Part shown: positions 1 to 7,925 of the stretch, piece by piece
Layout of the letters: every line of letters begins with the position of its first letter
Position numbering within the stretch: position 1 is the stretch's first letter
The notes under the pieces: generated by a model
The model's database searches: none
The model's input: only the letters and a program-made list of their open reading frames with translations
Told to the model about the DNA's origin: nothing
Origin: Stramenopiles sp. TOSAG23-2
Taxonomy: Eukaryota > Sar
Direction: 5' to 3'
Length of the DNA stretch: 11,140 nucleotides
Assembly: GCA_900128395.1 (NCBI GenBank)
Contig: LT649960.1
Span: 1 to 11,140 of the forward strand
Translations under genes and position numbers: made by a program

Positions 1-1
1 A

Positions 2-610
2 ATAACTAAAAAAAATAAAAAAGTCATTTTTAGTTATCCAGTCGTTAATATTAATAATCAATATAATACTAGTAATTTATTTATAAACGAAAGAAGTTTG
101 TGGACATTCGGTACTGAAAAGCCAAAATATAAGAAAACAATGAGTGGTAAAAAAAATTTCCCTGTTGTAAAGAGTGAACTAGATTGGCAAAAAGAACTAA
201 GTCCTGATGAATATTATGTCTTACGTCAAAAAGGAACAGAAATGGCTGGTACAGGAGAGTATGACCATTTCTACCCCAAGCCAGAGGAGGGATACTTTTG
301 TTGCCGTGCTTGTAAGCAACCATTGTACTCTGCAGCATCTAAATTTAATTCAGGGTGTGGTTGGCCAGCATTTGACAAATGTTACAAAGATGCATTGGAA
401 GTTGAAATTGATCGTTCTTTAGGTATGGTACGAATTGAAATTATGTGTGCAAATTGTGGGGGACATCTTGGACATGTCTTTGAAGGTGAACGTTTTACAA
501 ATACTAATGAGCGTCATTGTGTAAATTCATTAAGTATAAAATTTGTTAAAGGGACTGTCGATAAAGATATTGAAGAACAAGCACTTGAAGCTACAAAAGG
601 TAAATTGTAA
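2..610 (+). CDS. msrB: Peptide-methionine (R)-S-oxide reductase (MsrB), 5' end open at window edge
   Basis: This is a zinc-type MsrB, which reduces the R-epimer of methionine sulfoxide in proteins and so repairs oxidative damage. Residues are counted from the first in-window ATG at 140. Two zinc-binding pairs are visible, C55-x-x-C58 and C103-x-x-C106. The core motifs are SGCGWPAF (71-78), GGHLGHVFEG (107-116) and RHCVNS (125-130), where C127 matches the catalytic cysteine of the family. C73 in SGCGWPAF sits where many MsrB enzymes carry the resolving cysteine. From the ATG at 140 the protein is 156 residues, about a complete family domain. The frame is open upstream to base 2 (46 further codons, poor in acidic residues, with an RSLWTFG segment), so a mitochondrial or plastid presequence starting outside the window is likely. 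I therefore annotate the whole open frame as 5'-partial; 140 is the minimal start. The gene converges on the kinesin gene, and its last 16 codons are part of a tandem duplication. Confidence 0.93.
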   Translation: MTKKNKKVIFSYPVVNINNQYNTSNLFINERSLWTFGTEKPKYKKTMSGKKNFPVVKSELDWQKELSPDEYYVLRQKGTEMAGTGEYDHFYPKPEEGYFCCRACKQPLYSAASKFNSGCGWPAFDKCYKDALEVEIDRSLGMVRIEIMCANCGGHLGHVFEGERFTNTNERHCVNSLSIKFVKGTVDKDIEEQALEATKGKL

Positions 611-790
611 AAAAATGAATTATTAATATGAGAGAGTGTAGCAATTTATATATATACGAGTATATATACATGATCTAATAAAGATATTGAAGAACAAGCA
701 CTTGAAGCTACAAAAGGTAAATTGTAAAAAAAATGAATTATTAATATGAGAGAGTGTAGCAATTTATAATATATATATATATATGATCTA
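561..790. repeat. Tandem duplication (117 bp) of the msrB 3' end
   Basis: Copy 1 runs from 561 to 677 and copy 2 from 678 to 790. They are identical from 561/678 through the stop codon and into the 3' UTR (to 650/768), except that one A run has 7 bases in copy 1 and 8 in copy 2. After that they differ only in a TA-rich stretch, and both end in ATGATCTA. Copy 1 holds the real end of the msrB coding sequence and its stop (608-610). Copy 2 repeats the last codons and stop (725-727) downstream of the functional stop. The near identity of non-coding bases indicates a very recent event or an assembly duplication. Confidence 0.97.
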
Positions 791-1041
791 AAATATATGA
801 TAATAATATGATATGTGAGAGATATGATATGATACTCAAATTACGAGTAGTTAATTTAAATAATTATATATTGATACCCTGGGTATAATAAAATTCTCTT
901 AAAAAATAACATATTTTTATTATACACACGAGCTACATATATATACGAATATAACTTTTTTAATATTTTGCACATTACTTCTCGTATATACCCAATATAT
1001 ACTTCGTATATCATACTCTCTATACCAATATGTATATATAC
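791..1041. other. AT-rich intergenic core between convergent msrB and kinesin genes
   Basis: This is the part of the 611-1164 convergent spacer lying between the two tandem duplications. It contains TA-rich and GATATGA-like runs, with no gene I would defend. An 83-codon open frame on the minus strand (856-1107) has no family resemblance; it starts out of frame inside the spare copy of the kinesin tail and continues into AT-rich sequence, so I treat it as chance. Both 3' UTRs and their polyadenylation sites must lie in this region, but no clear signal can be placed. Confidence 0.6.
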
Positions 1042-1250
1042 ACATGTGTGCACTAAAACCCTATATTGAAAATTCTTGATTATTCTCACTTTCATCCATC
1101 TCTTCATCCTTCTTTTTTAAATTAACACTATCTGGGGTTGTAACAACATGTGTGCACTAAAACCCTATATTGAAAATTCTTGATTATTCTCACTTTCATC
1201 CATCTCTTCATCCTTCTTTTTTAAATTAACACTATCTGGGGTTGTAACAA
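1042..1250. repeat. Perfect 104-bp tandem duplication of the kinesin 3' end
   Basis: Bases 1042-1146 are repeated without visible change at 1146-1250, a period of 104 bp with one shared base at the junction. The copy at 1146-1250 holds the functional end of the kinesin coding sequence, including its TAG stop (complement of 1165-1167), plus 19 bp of 3' UTR. The copy at 1042-1145 repeats the final codons, stop and UTR further downstream in the transcript, after the functional stop. It is therefore expected to be untranslated. The period is not a multiple of three. Confidence 0.97.
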
Positions 1251-4200
1251 TCCCCCCATCTTCATCATCTATAGGTGTTGTTGGTGAAAACATATTAGGA
1301 GGTACAAACGGAGTTTTACTACCGGCGCTGATTAAGTTTTTACTACCGTCAAATGATTTTTTATTTCTTTGAATTGGGGTTGATTCGTTCGATATGCGCC
1401 CAGAGTAAGAACGTCGACGATTTCTTCGTTGAATAAGTGTTGGAGAAGATTTTGTATTGCTTAAACCTCCACCACCTCGTAATGGAACACGCAACTTTCC
1501 TCCAATATTTGCAGAAGATGAAGATACTCGTTTCATATCCGACATCTTAGCTTGTTGGACTTTTTCTTCTAGCTCTTTGATCCGTTTATCTTTTCTAGAA
1601 CTTTTTATTCCTTGAATTTCTAAATCCATTTTCAATTGTTGATTTTCTTTATTTGCTGCTCGAATTAAAAGCTTTAACTCTTGACAAGATGTTTCCAGTA
1701 ACGTTAATTTGCTTAATTGTTCATCCATATCGTTTCCTCTCATCAAACGTGTAATTTTAGAATTATATGAATTAATGGTATTTTGCATAATTGCTTCTTT
1801 ATTTCGCAATTTTTCAATTTCATCCTTCAAATTTTCATTTTCCTCCGTTGTTTTCATAGTCATCTCCGCATGTTCTTGCACTTGCATCATTAATGCAGCA
1901 ACACTTTCGCAACTAGCCGCATATTTTTCAGGTAAATCCGGATCGTTGAATGGATTAATGTCTCCACCAACAACCACGTCTTGTGCTGCAGTGACACTAT
2001 CCGAATGCATTGTTCTACCAACTGAGGATTGATTGTTTGTTTCTTCTTCTTCTTTTCGTCTACCAAATGGAAACCACGAAGTCTTTCTTTTCTCCGGTGC
2101 TGCTTTTGCTTTTTCCATTGCTAATCGTTTTTCAGTATCGTTGTGTCCTAATTTAAATAGCATTTGCTTATGTTGACTTTGAGTCGATACCTGTTGCAAT
2201 TTGAATTCTTCGGTTAATTTTAACGTTAAATCCTTCTCTTGCACTTCTAAATCTGTTTGGTGGTCCATTTCCAATTCCTTTAAAACACGCTGGTGTTCTT
2301 CCTCCATCGACGATTTCAATTCTTCCAATCTTTTATTTAATTCTTCTTTTCCACCCAATTTAAACGTTTCTATATCATTTCTAGTTTGCTCTTTCACTAC
2401 TTCAATTTGTCGTAGCATTTCCATTTTTGCTTCTTTTCGTTCCTCCTCCAGCGTTTGCTTCCATTGATCTCTGACTTTCGTCAACGCAGCTTCTTTCTGT
2501 GTTGCAGCTTTTCGCAACGCTTTTTGCATCTCACTCATAGTGGTCTCCATACAGCTTGTAATTGCCCTATTCTTCTCTTCCGTCAATTGTTTTCGTAAAT
2601 CGTTCAATGCTTCTTTTTTCTCCACACGAAATGTCGCAGTAATTTTTTCACGTTTCTTTGTTTCATCTTCCACTACACGTGTAATATCTAACGTTGATTG
2701 GGAAGTCCATTTCAAATGCTCCTCTTCATGTTCGTTTTTTAATTGGATCATATGATTTTCTAATTCTTTATTTGAATTTTCTAATTCTAAGATCTTTTCC
2801 GTTGATTTTTTTCCCTCCAGGTCGAGCGTATTGTTTAATTCTTTAATTTTTTTATCATATTTAGATATCAAATCCTTACACTCTGTCTGTTTCTTTTTCA
2901 AATCTTCACCCGTTTGTTCGAGCGAATCTTCTAACTTGCGAATTTTACTTAAAAATGCTTCAACTTTTTGACGGTGATCTTTTCTGGTTTCTTTTTTTTC
3001 ATTTTCAAATTTTAACATCTGCTCTGAAACTTTATCCTTCCATTCGTTTCTAACGCTTAAGAGCGTATTTTCCTTCTCCTTTGCAGCATCTTTTAATGCT
3101 TTTTGCATCTCGTTCATTGTTGTTTGCATACAATTATTCACTGCTTTATCACGCTCGCTATTCAATTGGTTTCGTAACTCCTCCATAGCTTTATTTTTTT
3201 CTTCGTTTTTGGATGCCAAGAGACTTTCTTGCTTTATTTTTTCTTCGTTCATTGCATTTTCCAACTCTGACTTTTTTCCTTCTTTAAGTTTTAGAATTTC
3301 CGTATTATGTCGATCAATTGTATTTTTCAATTCCGTTTCGCTTGCATTTAATTTTAATCTTATCGTTTCTACTCGTTCTTCGTACTTCACTCTTTCTTCA
3401 TCACGCCTTTTATTTATTTCATTTAATTCTGATTTGTGCGTTTGTATAAGTTGCATAGCATATTCCCCTTTTTCTTCTATTGTTTTCTCTAGCTTTTGTT
3501 GCTTTATGGAAGCTTCGCGAGTTTTTTTCTCATATAAAACTTCTTGTTGCTCAAATTTCTCTTTCAAAGCTGTCAATTCGCTTGTCAAACGTGTTGCTTC
3601 TACTTCATGTGCGCTTTTCATTTCCTCAATTCTTTCTTTCAATTGCCTTTGAAATTCTTTTTTCTCAGAATTCAACATCTCTTCTGCCCGCATGGCCCTT
3701 TCATTTTCCATTCGTGCTTCCGACGTTTTCTCTTCTACTTTACCCTCTAACGATTTTACTTTTTGGGTTGTCAGCTGCAATGTCTCATTTACGCCTTTTA
3801 ACATTGCTAAATTGTTATTCAAAGTCGTTTGCTGTCCTCGCAATTCTGCTAAACCTTCTTGTGTCTTGACAACTTCGTCCTTTAATCGATCCCGCTCTGC
3901 TTTTACGGATCCATACGCTTCGCGTGATTTTTGTAAATCTTTTTGCACGGTGTCTAATTGGCTCATTAACTTTTGTTCCACAGCTTCTTTTTGCTCCGAT
4001 GATGCAATTCGCATAGTTTCCTCCGCTGCTTGAGATCGATCCCTTTCTGCCATGACGGTATTAAGAGAAGCTTTTAATTCATCTGCTGCTTTGCCATGTT
4101 TTACATTCATTTCGTCTTTTTCACGTAGCAATGCATTAATTTCTAAATTCTTGTCTTCAAGATTTTTCGTAAATTTAATTTGATTCAATCTTATCTGTTC

Positions 4201-7200
4201 ATTATGTTTACCTTTCAATTCACTGATTGCATTTTTATGGGCTAAAATATTATTATGCAATTCTTTTTCTGAATCCCTTAATTGTGTTGAATATTCCTCA
4301 CACCGATTTTCTAATTCTTGAATACTATTTCTAGCGGTAGATAGCTTATCTTCCCATTCTTTTTTAAATATTTCTTTATCATTTTCAATTTTTTCAATAC
4401 TTTTTAATAATTCTTGATGCTTGGACGATGACGAGAACAATTTGTCATTTAAAGTTTTAAATATTTCTTTATCATTTTCAATTTTTTCAATACTTTTTAA
4501 TAATTCTTGATGCTTGGACGATGACGAGAACAATTTGTCATTTAAAGTGCGTTGCACCTCTTTGCTATTTTCCATAATTTCATGCTTCGCATTTTCAAGC
4601 AATTTAATTTTCTCACTTGTTACTACTTTTTCACTTTCAATATTGCTAGTCAATTCGTTACATTTATTTTTTAAGACCAGAATTTCATCATCTAGTTTCT
4701 TAATTGAGCCATTTGCTTGATTTGTTTCATTGTGAAGTTTCTCTATTTCATCCTCATAACGACTTATTTTTTCATTGTTCATTTTTTCCATTTCTTTTTT
4801 CTCATGGGTGTACTCAGCATTCATATTGCTTATTTTATCATGTAATTCAATCGCTTCTTTTTGAAACTTTTCTGCTGCGTTCAATTTTTCTTGGACGGAG
4901 GATAATTCATTTTCTTTATCTTCCAGCAGTTGTTTTGCTTCTCCAATTTCTTGTTCTGCTTTTAATTTTTCTTCTGTTGCTGTCATTTGCATTGAAACCC
5001 TCAATTTGTTTTGTTCCTCAATTTCTTTTTCAACTGAAGCAACTCTTTGGATGTTTTGTTCGTTAATATTATTTAACTTCGTTATTTTTTCATCTTTTTC
5101 TAGAAGTAATTTTGCAGTCGTAGCTTTTTCCGTTTCAAATTGGCTAGATAATTTATTAAATCTCCCTGTTTCAACAGATAGCTTGGAAGTTAATGATTCA
5201 ATAATATTCATTTTCTCTTCAATTTTTTGCTCATATTCACAAGTCATATTTTTCAACATTTGTTCTTTCTGTGTAATTTCCGTTTCTTTCGCCTTTAGCG
5301 ATTCTTCCATATGATTGACCATAGTTTCCGCTTTTGCAGCTCTCATAGCAACACTTTTTATTGACTCTGCATGTTTATTTTCTAATTGGATAATTCTATT
5401 CTCTGTCTTGATCTCATTGTTTTTCAATTCCTCTTTTAGCTCATCACAATATTGATCTGCTTTTTGCAAACGCTCAACGTCAATTTTTAATTCCATTTCG
5501 CGATTTTTCTTTTCCTCTACTTCTGATTTTAATTTAGTCAATTCTTGCACATATTTCATATTTTCCTCTCCCATTTGCTTCTCCAATAACTGTTTTGCTT
5601 CAGCAGCTGCCTTCACTTGTTTTTCTAATGATTCTACTTCTTTTTTTGTATCTGATATATTAGTTTCTAACTTTGTCATTGTTTCCATTTTTTCGTTTAT
5701 TTTCATTTCCAATGATTTTGTTTCTTCTCCAGCTTTGGCTGACAATTCTTTTTCATCTACTAATTTCGAATTTAAATTAACAATATCTTTAGTCAAATCA
5801 TCAATTTTTGATTGAGCAATACCAAGGTCCTCTTCTAAAGCATTAGTATTTTCCAACATTGCTAAATTTCCTTTTTTCGTATTTTCAAATTTCTTTTCTA
5901 ATTTTACTTTTTCCTCCTCTAGCAGTTTATTCTTTTCTGTTAAATCGCTGATCTGTTTATTCATCTCATTATCTTTTTCATTAATATTATCAAGTAATTG
6001 ATTTGACTCATTCAATTTCTTTTTTAATGCTTCATGTTCACCCATCATATTTGCTCGCTCTAATTGTAATTCGCTAGTTAAATTTTGATAATGTTTCAAT
6101 TGTTCCTTTAATGCCAATATTTCATCTTTTATTTCTTCCATTTCTGCAGAATTTGAAGTTTTATTATTCTTCCTCCTACCACCATTACCATCCCTTTCTT
6201 CATCATCTGAATCCTCAGTGGATGAATAACTATCACCATCTTCTTCATTGATAGTTCCCGTATTTGGCGCAAGGCTATGTTTCTTTTTTCTTGATGCAGC
6301 GCCACTTTTACGTATATTACCAGTGGTTAATCTTCGTTTATTCAATTTATTATCTTTAATGGTTACAGGCTTTTCTACCCCACGATATGATGCAAGCTCA
6401 TTTTCTAACATTTGTATTTTTTTCTCTAACAACATAATAGCCTTTTGTGAGTGCCTCAATAATCGCATTAACTCTTCACGCGTACGTTCTTGATTGATCT
6501 TTGCCTTATTTTTCACACGTTTTGCACGTTCACCAAAACGAAGCGTAGAAACAGTTTCGTCATGGTTAAAACTACTTGGACTACAGCATATGACAAGTGC
6601 TGTTTTTGCATTACCACCTAATGATTCTTGTAGTAATCTAGTTAATTTACTATCCCGATAAGGTATATGAGTGGAATTTGTTTCAGTTAATTTTTTAATT
6701 ACAAGTCCTAATGCTGATAAGGATTGATTGATCATTTTTGCTTCATCTAATCGTGCACCACTGGCACCCGTTTTTCGTATTTTCTCCGAACCAGCTAAAT
6801 CAACTAAATACAATTTCCCTTTCTTTACCGTTCCATTTCTTTCATCTTTTTGTGTTATGGTTACAATGAAGACACTGTGTGAACGACTACTCTCATCATT
6901 CATATTCGTGGAGCTAGTAGCACGATTCGTTGCACCAACATTTAATGCTTCCATAACGTCATCGTATGATGATATATACAATTCCGTACAACCTTCTATA
7001 AATACAGTTTCATGCTTCTTAATTCTTAAATTATCCCTCGTTGGATCTAATAAATCTCTAATTTTTTCTAAATATATTTCAACATATGATACTTCTATAC
7101 TAAAAGTAGAATGTTCATCAGCAGAGTCAATAGCATCAAAAATTGTTTGAATACAACGTGGTATCATACCTTGGATATCTGCATCATCAACATCTGGACC

Positions 7201-7566
7201 TTCCATAGTAAATGTTTTACCACTGCCAGTTTGTCCATATGCAAAAATAGTCCCATTGTAACCATTGAGGACATCTAGTACAATTTTCTTACCACACGAT
7301 TCAAAAACTTCAGCCTGGGTACTATCAGGTCCAAAAATATGGTCAAAATGAAAGGAACGTTTATCATGCATTCGCTTTTCACCTTCATTTATACATACAG
7401 TAGTATCATTCACTTTTTCTGCACATATTGAAGATTTTAATCCAACTTCCTTCCGGTTCATTGGTCTGATTCGACAACATACTTTGACAGAGCTGCTGTT
7501 GCTACTTTTATTATTTTTAGCATTATTATTTTCATTAATATTTTCACGTTGTTGATTTTCAGCCAT
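1165..7566 (-). CDS. Kinesin-1-like N-terminal motor protein with a very long coiled-coil stalk (2133 aa)
   Basis: This is a plus-end-type kinesin heavy chain, an ATP-driven microtubule motor. The motor domain spans roughly residues 27-355 with the P-loop GQTGSGKT (111-118), switch I NMNDESSRSH (221-230) and switch II DLAGSE (256-261). The sequences GYNGTIFAYGQT, KLYLVDLAGSEK and VICCSPSS, and a neck beginning KINQERTREE (about 356-365), are closest to kinesin-1. A basic and then acidic Ser/Asp/Glu-rich linker (about 405-470) precedes a heptad-rich coiled coil to about 1810. A linker with TSWFPFG (W1831) and an NPF tripeptide (1871-1873) follows, then a shorter coil to about 2010 and a basic Ser/Arg/Gly/Pro-rich tail. 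I see no IAK-type autoinhibitory motif. The start is the first ATG after an in-frame stop six codons upstream. The protein is about twice the length of animal kinesin-1, and no intron interrupts it. Cargo and exact subfamily are unknown. Confidence 0.95.
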   Translation of the reverse strand: MAENQQRENINENNNAKNNKSSNSSSVKVCCRIRPMNRKEVGLKSSICAEKVNDTTVCINEGEKRMHDKRSFHFDHIFGPDSTQAEVFESCGKKIVLDVLNGYNGTIFAYGQTGSGKTFTMEGPDVDDADIQGMIPRCIQTIFDAIDSADEHSTFSIEVSYVEIYLEKIRDLLDPTRDNLRIKKHETVFIEGCTELYISSYDDVMEALNVGATNRATSSTNMNDESSRSHSVFIVTITQKDERNGTVKKGKLYLVDLAGSEKIRKTGASGARLDEAKMINQSLSALGLVIKKLTETNSTHIPYRDSKLTRLLQESLGGNAKTALVICCSPSSFNHDETVSTLRFGERAKRVKNKAKINQERTREELMRLLRHSQKAIMLLEKKIQMLENELASYRGVEKPVTIKDNKLNKRRLTTGNIRKSGAASRKKKHSLAPNTGTINEEDGDSYSSTEDSDDEERDGNGGRRKNNKTSNSAEMEEIKDEILALKEQLKHYQNLTSELQLERANMMGEHEALKKKLNESNQLLDNINEKDNEMNKQISDLTEKNKLLEEEKVKLEKKFENTKKGNLAMLENTNALEEDLGIAQSKIDDLTKDIVNLNSKLVDEKELSAKAGEETKSLEMKINEKMETMTKLETNISDTKKEVESLEKQVKAAAEAKQLLEKQMGEENMKYVQELTKLKSEVEEKKNREMELKIDVERLQKADQYCDELKEELKNNEIKTENRIIQLENKHAESIKSVAMRAAKAETMVNHMEESLKAKETEITQKEQMLKNMTCEYEQKIEEKMNIIESLTSKLSVETGRFNKLSSQFETEKATTAKLLLEKDEKITKLNNINEQNIQRVASVEKEIEEQNKLRVSMQMTATEEKLKAEQEIGEAKQLLEDKENELSSVQEKLNAAEKFQKEAIELHDKISNMNAEYTHEKKEMEKMNNEKISRYEDEIEKLHNETNQANGSIKKLDDEILVLKNKCNELTSNIESEKVVTSEKIKLLENAKHEIMENSKEVQRTLNDKLFSSSSKHQELLKSIEKIENDKEIFKTLNDKLFSSSSKHQELLKSIEKIENDKEIFKKEWEDKLSTARNSIQELENRCEEYSTQLRDSEKELHNNILAHKNAISELKGKHNEQIRLNQIKFTKNLEDKNLEINALLREKDEMNVKHGKAADELKASLNTVMAERDRSQAAEETMRIASSEQKEAVEQKLMSQLDTVQKDLQKSREAYGSVKAERDRLKDEVVKTQEGLAELRGQQTTLNNNLAMLKGVNETLQLTTQKVKSLEGKVEEKTSEARMENERAMRAEEMLNSEKKEFQRQLKERIEEMKSAHEVEATRLTSELTALKEKFEQQEVLYEKKTREASIKQQKLEKTIEEKGEYAMQLIQTHKSELNEINKRRDEERVKYEERVETIRLKLNASETELKNTIDRHNTEILKLKEGKKSELENAMNEEKIKQESLLASKNEEKNKAMEELRNQLNSERDKAVNNCMQTTMNEMQKALKDAAKEKENTLLSVRNEWKDKVSEQMLKFENEKKETRKDHRQKVEAFLSKIRKLEDSLEQTGEDLKKKQTECKDLISKYDKKIKELNNTLDLEGKKSTEKILELENSNKELENHMIQLKNEHEEEHLKWTSQSTLDITRVVEDETKKREKITATFRVEKKEALNDLRKQLTEEKNRAITSCMETTMSEMQKALRKAATQKEAALTKVRDQWKQTLEEERKEAKMEMLRQIEVVKEQTRNDIETFKLGGKEELNKRLEELKSSMEEEHQRVLKELEMDHQTDLEVQEKDLTLKLTEEFKLQQVSTQSQHKQMLFKLGHNDTEKRLAMEKAKAAPEKRKTSWFPFGRRKEEEETNNQSSVGRTMHSDSVTAAQDVVVGGDINPFNDPDLPEKYAASCESVAALMMQVQEHAEMTMKTTEENENLKDEIEKLRNKEAIMQNTINSYNSKITRLMRGNDMDEQLSKLTLLETSCQELKLLIRAANKENQQLKMDLEIQGIKSSRKDKRIKELEEKVQQAKMSDMKRVSSSSANIGGKLRVPLRGGGGLSNTKSSPTLIQRRNRRRSYSGRISNESTPIQRNKKSFDGSKNLISAGSKTPFVPPNMFSPTTPIDDEDGGIVTTPDSVNLKKKDEEMDESENNQEFSI
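2452..2604 (-). repeat. Diverged internal stalk repeat, copy B (residues 1655-1705)
   Basis: This 51-residue block of the kinesin stalk aligns without gaps to residues 1462-1512, with 26 identical positions by my hand count. Shared landmarks are a Cys-Met pair, the string EMQKAL and a conserved VR..WK near the end. The copies are 193 residues apart. Unlike the exact DNA duplications in this window, this pair is strongly diverged and therefore old. Confidence 0.8.
3031..3183 (-). repeat. Diverged internal stalk repeat, copy A (residues 1462-1512)
   Basis: This is the partner of the block at 2452-2604. It reads ELRNQL..., then a Cys at 1479 followed by MQTTMNEMQKAL, then VRNEWK. Cysteine and tryptophan are unusual in a long coiled coil, and both are kept in the two copies. 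This suggests a structured or partner-binding element rather than generic heptads. Confidence 0.8.
4362..4548 (-). repeat. Perfect in-frame 93-bp tandem duplication in the kinesin stalk
   Basis: Two identical 93-bp units (4362-4454 and 4455-4547, with one further matching base) encode two adjacent copies of a 31-residue segment, about residues 1007-1068. Each copy contains the Ser-rich element KLFSSSSKHQELLKSIEKIE. The reading frame is preserved, so the protein gains 31 residues of coiled coil. No synonymous difference separates the copies. Confidence 0.97.
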
Positions 7567-7858
7567 ATTATATTTGTAATATTAAAATATATATATATTT
7601 TTAGTAAATTTTAAATCAAATGTATGTAAATTCTATCTGTTTTTTTTTATTTTTATTTTGTGGTAGATATTTTGATAGGTCGTATATATTTCTGTATATG
7701 TATAATATATATTGAATCTGAAATGACAGTAAAAGTATATTGATACAATAAACGAAGATTAAAATTACAATATATTATTTGATATTATTATTCCTGAGGT
7801 TGTCATTTCTATTCACTCTATATATACTGTATTTTTTTGTATTTTTTTTTTAAAATTC

Positions 7859-7878
7859 ATTGTTTTGTACAAAACAAT
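7859..7878. promoter_or_regulatory. Perfect 20-bp palindrome ATTGTTTTGTACAAAACAAT
   Basis: Every base pairs symmetrically about the centre at 7868/7869. A further pair of inverted arms, ATTCATTG (7855-7862) and CAATGAAT (7883-7890), overlaps it. It could be a dimeric transcription-factor site or a hairpin in an RNA. It lies about 250 bp from the CRAL-TRIO start and about 290 bp from the kinesin start. No protein can be named. Confidence 0.55.
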
Positions 7879-7903
7879 CTGGCAATGAATTTTCAACTAT
7901 AAT

Positions 7904-7917
7904 AACAACATGTTGTT
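7904..7917. promoter_or_regulatory. Perfect 14-bp palindrome AACAACATGTTGTT
   Basis: The palindrome is centred at 7910/7911 and is roughly flanked by the inverted arms CAACT (7894-7898) and AGTTG (7922-7926). It follows the 20-bp palindrome after 25 bp. It is a possible dimeric regulator site in the shared divergent promoter. The function is inferred from symmetry and location only. Confidence 0.4.
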
Positions 7918-7925
7918 GTTGAGTT

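Noticed and set aside
98-100. TTG as start codon of msrB
   Set aside because: Non-ATG starts are exceptional in eukaryotic nuclear genes, and the frame stays open further upstream; the real start is either the ATG at 140 or outside the window.
1053-1062. Telomere-like CTAAAACCCT, repeated in both copies of the 104-bp unit
   Set aside because: It is a single motif per unit, not an array, and is explained by the duplicated kinesin 3' end.
856-1107. 83-codon minus-strand ORF
   Set aside because: It begins out of frame in the spare kinesin-tail copy and runs into AT-rich spacer; its composition is rich in Ile and Tyr with no recognisable domain.
1042-1250. Kinesin tail duplication as a newborn intron
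   Set aside because: The unit has AGGG but no AGGT on the coding strand, so canonical splicing would not restore the original sequence exactly.
4362-4548. In-frame stalk duplication as a second newborn intron
   Set aside because: On the coding strand the 93-bp unit contains no AG directly followed by GT, so splicing between equivalent sites would not use canonical ends. It is better read as translated.
1709-7150. Numerous plus-strand ORFs opposite the kinesin gene
   Set aside because: They are antisense shadows of a long Lys/Glu-rich coding sequence, which gives Phe/Ser/Leu-rich frames on the other strand; none resembles a protein family.
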